Assembly: GCF_009601685.2 (NCBI RefSeq)
Contig: NZ_CP045701.2
Location: 2,418,001 to 2,482,000 of the forward strand
Length of the DNA stretch: 64,000 nucleotides
Reading direction: 5' to 3'
From: Pseudomonas brassicacearum
Lineage (GTDB): Bacteria > Pseudomonadota > Gammaproteobacteria > Pseudomonadales > Pseudomonadaceae
The notes beneath the pieces were generated by a model. That model was not told the origin of the DNA and did no database searches. It saw nothing but the letters and a program-made list of their open reading frames with translations. Made by a program: the position numbers and the translations under genes. This document shows positions 46,186 to 55,236 of the stretch, piece by piece (position 1 is the stretch's first letter; each line of letters opens with the position of its first letter).

Positions 46186-47139
46186 CTAGCGCTCCAGAAT
46201 GAACTCCACTCGACGGTTGCGCGCGCGACCTTGGGTTGTTGAGTTGTCGCCTAAGGGACGGGTGTCTGCATAGCCGACTGCGGTAAGGCGGTCGCTGTTG
46301 ATGCCGTTGCTCTGCAGGTAGCGCACGACGCTGCCGGCGCGGGCGCTGGAGAGTTCCCAGTTGGAGGGGAAGCGTGAGCTGCGGATGTCCTGTGTGTCGG
46401 TGTGGCCGGCGACGATGACTTTGTGTGGGACGCTTTCGAGTATCGGTATCAGCCGTTGCAGGACTCTCAGACCGCCGAGGTTCAGGTCAGACTGGCCGGA
46501 GGGAAAGATGATCTCACTGCTGATCCGGAAGCTGACGGCGCTTTCGCTGGCGACCACTTCAATATCGCTGCCCAGCTTGTCCAGCGGCAGTTCATTGAGC
46601 AGATCCTCAACACTGGGTTTGACCGGAGCCGGGGGCGCAGGGATTACAGTGGCGGGCTCAGGGGCTGGCACCTCGATCGTCGTGGCGACTGAGGCGACCA
46701 GGTCCGGGGCTACGGCTTCAGTCGCGGTTATGGGTTCTGGCGTGGGTTCCGGTTTTGGTTCGACCGCTGTCTTGGCCTGCGGCGCGAGCAACAATGCCCC
46801 GGGCGGATCCAGTCGGGTCAGTTCTTTTGCGTTGAAAATCTGGCTCAGGTTGAAGTCGCCTTGGTGTGGGTGGTCATGACCCCTGCCGGCCATGGCCAGC
46901 ATGGCCATGGTGACTACCAGCAACAGCGTCATCATGTCCAGGTAGGTCATCATCCAGGCGTCGCTCTCGGTGTCCTCCGAGGCATTGGCAATCGCTGCCG
47001 CTGCTGCGGTTTGCCGTTTCAGGCCACGATGACTCTGCCGAGCCTGCATAAGCTCTATTTCAAGGGCCCGGTGACGAGCCAGCCAGTGCTGATGATCGGT
47101 CACAACGTTTCCCGAAGCGTAGCCATTGAACGCACTCAT
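46186..47139 (-). CDS. MotB/PomB-type stator protein with long N-terminus and Pro-rich linker
   Basis: A 317-residue stator B subunit. An unusual cytoplasmic N-terminus of about 60 residues precedes one TM helix (62-85) with the ion-binding Asp68 in MMTYLDMMTLLLVV. A Pro/Glu-rich linker follows (about 110-165, EPKPEPTPEP). The C-terminal OmpA peptidoglycan-binding domain has IIFPSGQSDLNLGG, VAGHTDTQDIRSS, NWELSSARA and RNRRVEFILER. The YLDMMTLL sequence is closer to PomB/MotD than to enteric MotB. It overlaps the A subunit gene by ATGA. Confidence 0.88.
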   Translation of the reverse strand: MSAFNGYASGNVVTDHQHWLARHRALEIELMQARQSHRGLKRQTAAAAAIANASEDTESDAWMMTYLDMMTLLLVVTMAMLAMAGRGHDHPHQGDFNLSQIFNAKELTRLDPPGALLLAPQAKTAVEPKPEPTPEPITATEAVAPDLVASVATTIEVPAPEPATVIPAPPAPVKPSVEDLLNELPLDKLGSDIEVVASESAVSFRISSEIIFPSGQSDLNLGGLRVLQRLIPILESVPHKVIVAGHTDTQDIRSSRFPSNWELSSARAGSVVRYLQSNGINSDRLTAVGYADTRPLGDNSTTQGRARNRRVEFILER

Positions 47140-47960
47140 GTTCGCAGGTTCCACTTGATGGGCATTCGCTTGCGGCTCAGGCGAGGAGGGGCGTCACGCA
47201 GTTCGTTCTGATGTTGGGCGACGAAGGATTTCAGCGTTTCACGCATCAGGCCCGGGCTGCGCTTATTGGACATCATGGAAATGCCCTGCAGGATCATGTT
47301 CATCAGCACCACCCGCTGTTCAGTGCGGCGCTCGAGTTTGACCGCGACCGGTTTGAACACCAGGTTGGCCAGCAGCACGCCGTAAAGGGTGGTCATGAGG
47401 CCGACGGCCATTTGCCTGCCAATGGTGATCATGTCGCCGTCGCCGAGCACAAACATGAGGTTCACCAATCCCACCAGTGTGCCCAGCATGCCGAAGGCCG
47501 GGGCGTAGCTGGCCATGACCCGAAACAGTTGCGCCTCGGCCTGTTCCTTGGCGCGCAGTCTTGAAATGCGCCATTGCAGCAGTTCAAGGATGTCGTCTTC
47601 CGGTGTCTTGTCTATGACCAGTTGTACGCCGCAACGCAGGAAAGGATTCTTGACCTGATCCAGTGCTCCTTCAACGGCTCGCAAGTCGCCGTCGATCCAC
47701 AGGCGCGACAGGCTGACCAGCTCATTGATGTCTTCCTGGGTGTACTCGCGCTCGTTGCGGATCACCGTTTTGATGAGGCTGAAGATTCGCAGCACTTCGC
47801 TCAGCGGATAGCTGATGAAGGTCGCGGCAAACGTGCCGACCACCACAATGCCCAGGCTCGGTATATCAATGAACAGCCCGGGTTGCTGCGCGGAAAACAC
47901 CAATAGAACGGCCAGCAGCAAGAGACTGGCGAGCATACCGATCAGGGTTGAGGGGTTCAT
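47136..47960 (-). CDS. MotA/PomA-type stator protein
   Basis: A 274-residue stator A subunit with four TM helices: MNPSTLIGMLASLLLLAVLL, DIPSLGIVVVGTFAATFISY, then APAFGMLGTLVGLVNLMFVLG (conserved Pro) and LYGVLLANLVFKPVAVKL. Overall it resembles PomA/MotC more than E. coli MotA, suggesting a Na+- or alternative-ion stator; ion choice is inference. AGGAG precedes the ATG. It is divergent from the flagellin gene and coupled to the MotB-like gene. Confidence 0.9.
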   Translation of the reverse strand: MNPSTLIGMLASLLLLAVLLVFSAQQPGLFIDIPSLGIVVVGTFAATFISYPLSEVLRIFSLIKTVIRNEREYTQEDINELVSLSRLWIDGDLRAVEGALDQVKNPFLRCGVQLVIDKTPEDDILELLQWRISRLRAKEQAEAQLFRVMASYAPAFGMLGTLVGLVNLMFVLGDGDMITIGRQMAVGLMTTLYGVLLANLVFKPVAVKLERRTEQRVVLMNMILQGISMMSNKRSPGLMRETLKSFVAQHQNELRDAPPRLSRKRMPIKWNLRT

Positions 47961-48161
47961 GCGGCACTCCTGGGGACAACGCTCGGCACCTTCGACGTGG
48001 CGTGGGTGCGATTAAGGCAAGGCTGGCTTTATACCGTGGCCGGTGCTGTTTCAAACCCGCTAATACAGCCACTTTTCCTGGCGAAATCTGCGCTACGGAA
48101 AATGGCTGTCGAGTCTGCAAGGGGAGAGAACATCGCGTTCGAAATTTTTTTCAGGGTTGGC

Positions 48162-48189
48162 TAAAGGTGAGTGATCGGATCGCCGATGT
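48162..48189 (+). promoter_or_regulatory. Sigma-28 (FliA) promoter of fliC
   Basis: TAAAG (48162-48166), 15 bases, then GCCGATGT (48182-48189) matches the enteric FliA consensus TAAAG-N15-GCCGATAA except for two bases. It implies a leader of roughly 85 nt before the flagellin ATG. It is the only recognisable element in the 320-bp spacer 47961-48280; I found no matching sigma-28 site on the other strand for the stator genes. Confidence 0.85.
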
Positions 48190-48280
48190 TCGCAATGTCT
48201 GTACGGCAACGGCGCTGAAAGCAACGGGCGTCGGATTCTGAATGTGTCACTAGCACCTCCCCACGAGAAGGAACTGCAAA

Positions 48281-49333
48281 ATGTCAGTTATCAATACCAA
48301 CATCACCTCGTTGATCGCTCAACAAAACCTGAACGCTTCGGAAAACAGCCTGAGTACTTCGATCGAACGTTTGTCGTCCGGTCTGAAAATCAACAGCGCC
48401 TCCGATGACGCCGCTGGCCAGGCGATCGCCAACCGCATGAGCTCGCAGATCACTGGTCTGGAGCAGGCGAGCAGCAACGCCAGCGACGGCATCTCCCTGG
48501 CGCAGACCACCGAAGGCGCCCTGGATCAGGTCAACGACAACCTGCAGCGTATTCGTGAGTTGGCCGTTCAGGCCTCGAACGGCACCAACTCCCAGTCCGA
48601 CTTGCAGTCGATCCAGGACGAGATCACCCAGCGTCTGGACGAGATCGACCGTATCTCCGAACAAACCGCGTTCAACGGCGTGGATGTATTGGCGTCCGAC
48701 CAGACGATTACCATCCAGGTGGGGGCGAACGATGGTGAGACCATCGATATCAAACTGAGCGAAATCAACGCCGAAACGCTGGGGCTGGGGGACTTCAACG
48801 TCAACGGCTATGACACGACGCTGACCGCGGCGACCTTGTCGGACGAATCGGGCACCGCGATCACTTCGACCAACACCAGCTACGTCGACAAGTCTGGCAC
48901 CACCATCAGTGGCGGCACCTTGTCCACAGACGCCGATGGTGACTACTTCCTGACCGTGGACGGTAAAACCTACGCGGCCGAAGTCACGCTGACGACCAGT
49001 GGCACCACCACCACGGCGAGCATCAGCATCGACACGGAGAACGCGGTTACCAAGAAGTCGACAAACACCCTGACCACGCTCGACAGTGCGCTCAATACCG
49101 TCGACTCCATGCGTTCGGACCTTGGTGCGGTGCAGAACCGCTTCGACTCGGCGATCACCAACATTTCGACCACCACCACCAACCTGACATCCGCCCGTTC
49201 GGGTATACAGGATGTGGACTACGCCACTGAAGTGTCGGCGATGACCAGTGCCCAGATTCTTCAGCAAGCAGGTACCTCGGTATTGGCCCAAGCCAACTCC
49301 ATGCCGGAGCAAATGCTGTCTCTGCTGCAGTAA
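48281..49333 (+). CDS. fliC: Flagellin
   Basis: A 350-residue flagellin, exported by the flagellar type III system to form the filament. The conserved N-terminal D0/D1 is evident (MSVINTNITSLIAQQNLN, RLSSGLKINSASDDAAGQAIANR), as is the C-terminal D1/D0 (VDYATEVSAMTSAQILQQAGTSVL to MLSLLQ). The central variable region, about residues 150-260, is very rich in Thr and Ser, offering many O-glycosylation sites. AAGGAACT precedes the ATG. A FliA promoter stands upstream and a strong terminator downstream. The short hypervariable part gives a small filament protein. Confidence 0.96.
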   Translation: MSVINTNITSLIAQQNLNASENSLSTSIERLSSGLKINSASDDAAGQAIANRMSSQITGLEQASSNASDGISLAQTTEGALDQVNDNLQRIRELAVQASNGTNSQSDLQSIQDEITQRLDEIDRISEQTAFNGVDVLASDQTITIQVGANDGETIDIKLSEINAETLGLGDFNVNGYDTTLTAATLSDESGTAITSTNTSYVDKSGTTISGGTLSTDADGDYFLTVDGKTYAAEVTLTTSGTTTTASISIDTENAVTKKSTNTLTTLDSALNTVDSMRSDLGAVQNRFDSAITNISTTTTNLTSARSGIQDVDYATEVSAMTSAQILQQAGTSVLAQANSMPEQMLSLLQ

Positions 49334-49361
49334 ACATCAGGCATTCGTCGCACGCGTCAGG

Positions 49362-49394
49362 AAGGGGCCAGCGCCAGCTGAGCCCCTTTTTTTC
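49362..49394 (+). terminator. Intrinsic terminator after fliC
   Basis: AAGGGGC (49362-49368) pairs with GCCCCTT (49382-49388) and is followed by a run of T residues to 49393. It is a classical Rho-independent terminator 29 bp after the flagellin stop. Confidence 0.88.
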
Positions 49395-49515
49395 GTTGTC
49401 TGGTCACCACGCAATACCGCGTTATCGCGGGGCTGGCGTGGGTTTATCCGGGCTTTGCCGCAGCAAGTGGCGCGATAGCATTGCGGCAGACTTTTCCTTT
49501 GCGAGGCTGTCCTTC

Positions 49516-52500
49516 ATGCCCAAGCCCTTACGCGGCCGATTGCACAAAAAAACCACCTCTGCGACCTCAAATCGTGCCGCGGATACGCGAGACCTCGCCC
49601 AGGCGCGACGGCTGAGCCAGCAGCGTCCGCGTGACCCACAGGTATGGAAAGACTTGGGCAATCTGGAGTTCAAGGCCGAGCCTGAGCGAGCACTGGCCAG
49701 TTTCGAGCGAGCACTGAGCCTGCTGCCCGACGACCCACAGACGTTGGAGTTGGTGGCCAAGGCGGCGCAAAAGCTGGGTCAGGCCGATCGGGCCCAGGCG
49801 CTTGCCCTCCAGGCCCTGGGAATAGAACCCGATTTCGCAGCAGGCCATCATCGCTTGGCCACGCTTTATTTTGAAAAAGGCCAGTTCGCCAAAGCCTTGC
49901 AGCACATCGAGCGGGCACTGGATATTTCCCCCGATGACTGTCGCATGCAGTCCAGGAAAGGCTTGGTCCTCAATCGGCTTGAGCGCTACAGCGAGGCCAT
50001 CGCCGTGTTCGACAAGCTGATCGTGCGAGAACCGGGTGACTACAGTCACTGGAACAATGCGGCCAATCTGTACAAGGACATCGGTCGGTTGGCCAAGGCC
50101 GACGAGTACTATCAAAAGGCAGTGTCGCTGGCCCGGCGCAAGGATGTACTGCCGTACTCCAATCGCCTGACGTCGCTGCATTACGATCCTGAGCGCAGTC
50201 GCGACTACATCTTCGAGGTCTGCAAGCAATGGCAGTCGCGCTTCGGGCCGAAATCCGTTCCGCCACGGCCCGAGGCACAGGATCGAGCCCCGGACCGATG
50301 CCTGCGTATCGGTCTGGTGTCCGATGGCTTGCGCCAACATCCGGTGGGCAACATGATCGTGGGGGTGCTGGAGAAGCTGCCACGGCATCAGTTTGAATTG
50401 TTCGCCTACAGCACCAGCCAGGTATGTGATCACTTGACGCGACGCATTCGCGCGACGGTTCAGCAATGGCTCGCGATCAAGCATATGGATGAGCACACCC
50501 TGGCCCAGCGCATTCGTGACGACCGGATCGATATCCTGATCGACTTGTGCGGTCACAACGCCGGCAACCGGATGGGCACCATGGCCTTGCAACCGGCACC
50601 ATTGCTGGTCAAGTGGGTGGGCGGGTTGATCAATACCACGGGGCTGGACGCGATCGACTACCTGCTCAGCGACCGCATCGAGTCGCCTGAAGGCGAGGAT
50701 GCGTACTACACCGAAAAACTCATTCGCCTGCCCGACGATTACATCTGCTACGACCCACCGCCCTACACACCGGACATCAAGCCGTTGCCGGCGCTGGAGA
50801 ACGGATTCATCACTTACGGATGCTTCAATAATCCAACCAAGGTCAATGATGTCCTGTTGGCGCAATGGGCGAAATTGATGCTGGCGACGCCTGCATCGCG
50901 CTTGTTGCTCAAGGGCGGGGCATTCGGCAACAGTGAGCTGCGCGAACATGTGCATGGTTTCATGGCCCGCCAGGGCATCGACCCTGAGCATGTGCTCGTG
51001 GAGGGGCCGGTCGGTCACAAGGCGCTGCTGGAGGCTTACAACCGTATCGATATTGCGCTCGATCCCTGGCCTTATTCCGGCGGCTTGACAACCTGCGAGG
51101 CTTTATTGATGGGCGTGCCGGTGGTCACCTTGCCGGGGCCGACCTTCGCCGGGCGCCATTCGGCCACCCACCTGGTCAATGCCGGTTTTCCAGAATTGGT
51201 GGTCAACAGTTGGGATGAGTACCGCCAGCGGGTGATCGGCCTGGCCGGGGATGTGAAAAGCCTTTCGACGATCCGCGGGCACTTGCGTGACGTGCTGATG
51301 CGTTCACCGGTCTGTGACAGTCGGCGTTTTGCAAACCATTTCAGTAGCGCCATGCGGGCCATCTGGCAGCGTTATTGTGAGGGTAAGCCCGCGGCGGCCT
51401 TGACGCTGGACACGCAGGGGCAGGCCAGGTTCAGCGATGAGGCCGATAACGTGGACCTCCAGCACCCCATTGCGCCACTTGAAGAGCAGGGGTTCAGTTT
51501 CAAATTTCAGGGCAAGATCGTTACGCTGGATCATGGGGCGACACTGGTGGCTTCGGCGCAGTTTGTCGAGTTGCAAAGGCTGGGCGCTTTTTCGACGATT
51601 GCATTCGATCCGGCCAGTCGCGTAGCCAATGCCAAGCAATTGGGGCAGATGGGCGAACTGCATCATTACCCCCATGCGGCATTGGGTGATGGTCGGGCGA
51701 CGACCCTCTATGCGTGCCTTGATCCGGCCATGAGCGCCACGCTGGAACCTCTGGGCGCGGCCCATCCGGATTCCGGTTCCAAAGTCCTGGCCAAGCTTGC
51801 ACTGCCGACACTGAAGCTCGACAGCATCAAGGGTTTGCAGTCCGTTGACTGGCTGTTGCTGGACAACCTGAGCAACAGCGTGGCCGTCATTGAACATGGT
51901 ACGCGGCGGCTGGCCGATACGCTGCTGGTGCAGGCGCGCATCAACTTCACACCGACCCATCGTCAACAATCCGATATGGGGCTTATCAGCAAAAGTCTTG
52001 CGCGACTGGGTTTCAGTTTCTATCGATTGAACAAACTCCAGCACGCCAGCCATCTGCCGCAGGACGAGCATTGCGTGCAACTGCGCGCGTCTCATCTGGT
52101 CTGTGCAGACGCATTGTTCCTACCTGACGCGGCGCGACTGGCGTCACTGTCGGACAACCAGCGTTTGAAGCTGGCGTTCATCCTGCACACGGTATATGGC
52201 GTGCATGATGTGGCGACGCAACTTATCGCGGCAATGGACAGTGATTTGGCGCAGCAGTATCGCCAGCATTGCCAGGGTTCATCGCCGTCCCGCCCGGCCG
52301 CTGCGGCGCAGCGGGGCGAAGCAGGCGCCACAGGCAGCGATACCCCCACGTCAAGTGCCGCGCAGGCACTGATAGAGGAACCCCAGGTGACGTTCCCCGA
52401 GGAGGTCGCGGTTTATCTCAGGCGCATTTATTCGCAGGCGTCGGTGATTCTGGAATACGGCAGTGGTGGCTCGACCATCATTGCCGCCAGGATGCCAGGC

Positions 52501-52965
52501 AAATCGGTCATTTCGGTAGAAAACGACGCGCATTGGGCCAAGAACATGCAGGACTGGATCGCCAGTGCTGAGCTGCCATCGCGGCCGGTGATCTATCCCG
52601 TCGATGTCGGCGAAACCGGAAAGTGGGCGCGGCCAAAAAACGCCCGGGCCTGGAAACGATTCCACACTTACCCACTGAAGGTCTGGGACGAGCCGTTTTT
52701 CCAGGAGCCCGATGTCATTCTGATCGATGGACGCTTTCGGATTGCCTGCTTCGTGACTGCCTATCTGCGGGCGAACAAGCCGATGATCGTGCTGTTCGAT
52801 GACTACCTCGACCGCCCTCACTATCACGTGGTCGAGCGATTGCTGGCGCCGACCGAGTTTGTCGGTCGGATGGCCAGGTTTGACTTGCGTCCTCTGACTG
52901 AAGTACCCCGGTCGGAGTTGACCTGGCTGGTGGGGAGCTATAACGAGGTGGCCTACGCCGAGTGA
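49516..52965 (+). CDS. TPR / GT41 O-glycosyltransferase / methyltransferase fusion, putative flagellin modifier
   Basis: A 1149-residue cytoplasmic protein. TPR repeats fill about residues 30-230 (AEPERALASFERALSLLPDD and similar). An O-GlcNAc-transferase-like GT41 region spans about 255-610 (RIGLVSDGLRQHPVGN, YGCFNNPTKVND, DPWPYSGGLTTCEALLMGVPVVTLPGP). A segment at about 655-870 recalls FkbM-type methyltransferases (KIVTLDHGATLVASAQF). The C-terminal part, about 955-1140, has a SAM-type opening EYGSGGSTI and DVILIDGRFRIACF. GCGAGG precedes the ATG at 49516; longer in-frame starts lack support. Next to fliC, it most likely glycosylates and further decorates flagellin. Confidence 0.82.
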   Translation: MPKPLRGRLHKKTTSATSNRAADTRDLAQARRLSQQRPRDPQVWKDLGNLEFKAEPERALASFERALSLLPDDPQTLELVAKAAQKLGQADRAQALALQALGIEPDFAAGHHRLATLYFEKGQFAKALQHIERALDISPDDCRMQSRKGLVLNRLERYSEAIAVFDKLIVREPGDYSHWNNAANLYKDIGRLAKADEYYQKAVSLARRKDVLPYSNRLTSLHYDPERSRDYIFEVCKQWQSRFGPKSVPPRPEAQDRAPDRCLRIGLVSDGLRQHPVGNMIVGVLEKLPRHQFELFAYSTSQVCDHLTRRIRATVQQWLAIKHMDEHTLAQRIRDDRIDILIDLCGHNAGNRMGTMALQPAPLLVKWVGGLINTTGLDAIDYLLSDRIESPEGEDAYYTEKLIRLPDDYICYDPPPYTPDIKPLPALENGFITYGCFNNPTKVNDVLLAQWAKLMLATPASRLLLKGGAFGNSELREHVHGFMARQGIDPEHVLVEGPVGHKALLEAYNRIDIALDPWPYSGGLTTCEALLMGVPVVTLPGPTFAGRHSATHLVNAGFPELVVNSWDEYRQRVIGLAGDVKSLSTIRGHLRDVLMRSPVCDSRRFANHFSSAMRAIWQRYCEGKPAAALTLDTQGQARFSDEADNVDLQHPIAPLEEQGFSFKFQGKIVTLDHGATLVASAQFVELQRLGAFSTIAFDPASRVANAKQLGQMGELHHYPHAALGDGRATTLYACLDPAMSATLEPLGAAHPDSGSKVLAKLALPTLKLDSIKGLQSVDWLLLDNLSNSVAVIEHGTRRLADTLLVQARINFTPTHRQQSDMGLISKSLARLGFSFYRLNKLQHASHLPQDEHCVQLRASHLVCADALFLPDAARLASLSDNQRLKLAFILHTVYGVHDVATQLIAAMDSDLAQQYRQHCQGSSPSRPAAAAQRGEAGATGSDTPTSSAAQALIEEPQVTFPEEVAVYLRRIYSQASVILEYGSGGSTIIAARMPGKSVISVENDAHWAKNMQDWIASAELPSRPVIYPVDVGETGKWARPKNARAWKRFHTYPLKVWDEPFFQEPDVILIDGRFRIACFVTAYLRANKPMIVLFDDYLDRPHYHVVERLLAPTEFVGRMARFDLRPLTEVPRSELTWLVGSYNEVAYAE

Positions 52966-52972
52966 CGGATGG

Positions 52973-53000
52973 AACGTTCCCATGGGGACATGGGAACGTT
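52973..53000. terminator. Palindromic hairpin between convergent genes
   Basis: AACGTTCCCATG (52973-52984) and CATGGGAACGTT (52989-53000) are perfect 12-bp arms around GGGA, in the 73-bp gap between the glycosyltransferase and ugd stops. Without a T tract, it is a plausible bidirectional terminator or transcript-stabilising hairpin. Confidence 0.6.
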
Positions 53001-53038
53001 GTCGCTGAGGAGCCGGGGAGGCGGTGATGACGCCACGC

Positions 53039-54358
53039 TCACCTGCCGATTGCCGAATAGGTCAATCCGGCGTCCAGCAGAGCCTTTGGTTCGTACAAGT
53101 TGCGCCCATCGATCACCACGGCAAGCTTGAGTTGCTGTTTGAGCCAGGTGAAATCGACGCTGCGAAAGGCTTTCCACTCCGTGCAGATCACCAAGGCATC
53201 GGCACCCTTGACGGCTTGTATACGGTCTGCGGCCAACAGCAAATCGTCGCGTTCGCCATAGATGCGCCGACACTCCAGCATCGCTTGCGGGTCGTAGGCC
53301 TGTACCTTGGCGCCAGCGTTCCATAAGGACTCCATCAAGTCTCTGCTGGGGGCGGCGCGCATGTCGTCGGTGTTGGGTTTGAACGCCAGTCCCCACACGG
53401 CAATGGTTTTATACCGCAACTGACCGTCCAGGGCCCGTTCGAGCTTTTTGAACAGGGAGTTTTTCTGTCGCTGGTTGATCGCTTCGACCGCTCTGAGCAA
53501 TTGCGGGTCGTAGCCGACATCCTGGGCCGTGCGACTGAGGGCTTGTATGTCCTTGGGGAAACACGAACCGCCATAGCCGCAACCGGGGTAGATAAAGTCA
53601 TAGCCGATCCGCGGATCGCTGCCGATGCCATGGCGAACTTCTTCTATGTCCACCCCAAGGCACTCGGCGAGGTTGGCCATTTCATTCATGAAACTGATTT
53701 TTGTCGCCAGCATGGCGTTGGCGGCGTACTTGGTCAGCTCGGCGGCGCGCAGGCTCATGAACATCAGCTTGTCGTGATTGCGGTTATAGGGGGCGTAGCA
53801 CTCGCGCATGAGGGCTTTGACCGCGTCCGACCCGGTGCCGACGATGATGCGTGCGCCGCGGGTGAAGTCGTCGATGGCGGCGCCTTCTTTCATGAATTCC
53901 GGGTTGGAACAGACCTCGAACGGCAGTTGCACACCGCGATCGGCCAGCGCAGCGCGAATGCTCGCCTGGACCTTTTCCCCGGTGCCAACCGGGACGGTGG
54001 ATTTGTCGACGATGACCTTATAGCCCTGCATGTGCTGACCAATGTTTCGTGCTACGGCCAGCACATATTGCAGATCGGCGCTGCCGTCCTCGTCGCCCGG
54101 AGTACCCACGGCAATGAACAGCAGATCGGCGAAGGCAACGGTTTGTGCGGCATCAGTGGAGAACAACAGGCGCCGAGCCTGGACATTGGTATGGATCAGT
54201 GCGCTCAGACCGGGCTCATGGATCGGTACTTCGCCGTTGCGCAGCAGTTCGATGCGTTGGGGGTCGATGTCCATGCACATCACTTCATGGCCGACATCGG
54301 CAAGGCAGGCACTTGCCACAAGCCCCACATAACCTGAGCCGAATACGCTGATTTTCAT
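53039..54358 (-). CDS. ugd: UDP-glucose 6-dehydrogenase
   Basis: A 439-residue UDP-glucose/GDP-mannose dehydrogenase family enzyme that oxidises UDP-glucose to UDP-glucuronate with two NAD+. The Rossmann start is FGSGYVGLV, the catalytic Cys266 lies in GYGGSCFPKD, and VWGLAFKPNTDDMR opens the C-terminal domain. Features favour UDP-glucose over GDP-mannose, but the sugar is not certain. It starts 6 bp after the fliA stop, so it is in the fliA transcription unit, an unusual place that suggests supply of a sugar for flagellin or cell-surface modification. Confidence 0.9.
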   Translation of the reverse strand: MKISVFGSGYVGLVASACLADVGHEVMCMDIDPQRIELLRNGEVPIHEPGLSALIHTNVQARRLLFSTDAAQTVAFADLLFIAVGTPGDEDGSADLQYVLAVARNIGQHMQGYKVIVDKSTVPVGTGEKVQASIRAALADRGVQLPFEVCSNPEFMKEGAAIDDFTRGARIIVGTGSDAVKALMRECYAPYNRNHDKLMFMSLRAAELTKYAANAMLATKISFMNEMANLAECLGVDIEEVRHGIGSDPRIGYDFIYPGCGYGGSCFPKDIQALSRTAQDVGYDPQLLRAVEAINQRQKNSLFKKLERALDGQLRYKTIAVWGLAFKPNTDDMRAAPSRDLMESLWNAGAKVQAYDPQAMLECRRIYGERDDLLLAADRIQAVKGADALVICTEWKAFRSVDFTWLKQQLKLAVVIDGRNLYEPKALLDAGLTYSAIGR

Positions 54359-54364
54359 GGTTCT

Positions 54365-55057
54365 CTACTCCGCCATGCTTGCGCGTAGGCGGGCAATGGC
54401 CTGGCTGTGCAACTGGCAGACGCGAGACTCGCTGACGCCTAGCACCAGGCCAATTTCCCGCAGGTTGAGTTTTTCGTGGTGGCACAGCGCGAGCAGCAGT
54501 CTTTCCCGCTCGGGGAGGGCGTCAATGGCGCGCATGAGGTGGGTGCGGTTGCGATCGTTGACCAGTTCGGCGAAGGGGGTGATATGCCGGGAGCATGTCT
54601 CATCGATGTGCTCTTCGTTCACATCGTCGATGGGCAGCATCTGGCTGCCGTTGGTGTCGCTGAGTACCTGATGATACTGGGCAAGTGTCAAACCCATTGC
54701 GTCCGCGATTTCACGCTCTTTGGCCGGCCGCCCCAGGCTTTGCTCCACGCGATGCATGGCATTTTCGAGCGCGCGCGCGTTGCGGCGCACGCTGCGAGGC
54801 ACCCAGTCACGGGTACGCAGTTCGTCGATCATGGCGCCGCGGATACGCTGCGAGGCGTAGGTTCCGAACGTCGCCCCCACGTTCAAGTCATAGCGAGTCA
54901 TCGCATCAAGCAGGCCAATGCTGCCGGCTTGAATCAAATCATCCAGCTCGATATTGGCTGGCAACCGCGTTTTCAAACCTAATGCTTGCCGTCGGACCAA
55001 GGGTAAATACTGCTGGAGCAATTCCTGCTGGTTCATCTTGCCCTGTGCCGTATACAT
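54365..55057 (-). CDS. fliA: Flagellar sigma factor FliA (sigma-28)
   Basis: A 230-residue sigma-28 that directs RNA polymerase to late flagellar promoters such as the one at 48162. Region 2 is ELDDLIQAGSIGLLDAMTRYD with GTYASQRIRGAMIDELR, region 3 is VEQSLGRPAKEREIADAMG, and region 4 is LNLREIGLVLGVSESRVCQLHSQA. The ATG at 55057 gives the usual short lead before the conserved start; an ATG at 55036 (better AGGG spacing) is an alternative. It is followed directly by ugd. Confidence 0.94.
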   Translation of the reverse strand: MYTAQGKMNQQELLQQYLPLVRRQALGLKTRLPANIELDDLIQAGSIGLLDAMTRYDLNVGATFGTYASQRIRGAMIDELRTRDWVPRSVRRNARALENAMHRVEQSLGRPAKEREIADAMGLTLAQYHQVLSDTNGSQMLPIDDVNEEHIDETCSRHITPFAELVNDRNRTHLMRAIDALPERERLLLALCHHEKLNLREIGLVLGVSESRVCQLHSQAIARLRASMAE

Positions 55058-55236
55058 CGTGCGCGCCTGCGAAAGACAAAAAAATGGCAATGAGCATCCG
55101 CACAGTTGGAAGCCGTGTGATGCCTGGAGTCGTAATATCAGGATTATTACCGCTCCCCCGAGCCCCTTAAGCGTGGAACAGCCATGCGCTACACGACATG
55201 TTCCCCGCTTAGGTGTGCCAGCCAATGACGAATGAC

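Noticed and set aside
48027..48031. CTTTA as the -35 of a leftward sigma-28 promoter for the stator genes
   Set aside because: No TTATCGGC-like element lies at the correct spacing on its left.
49470..49486. TGGCGCGATAGCATTGC as a sigma-54 promoter before the glycosyltransferase fusion
   Set aside because: GG and GC elements are 12 bases apart rather than the required 10, so it does not fit the -24/-12 rule.
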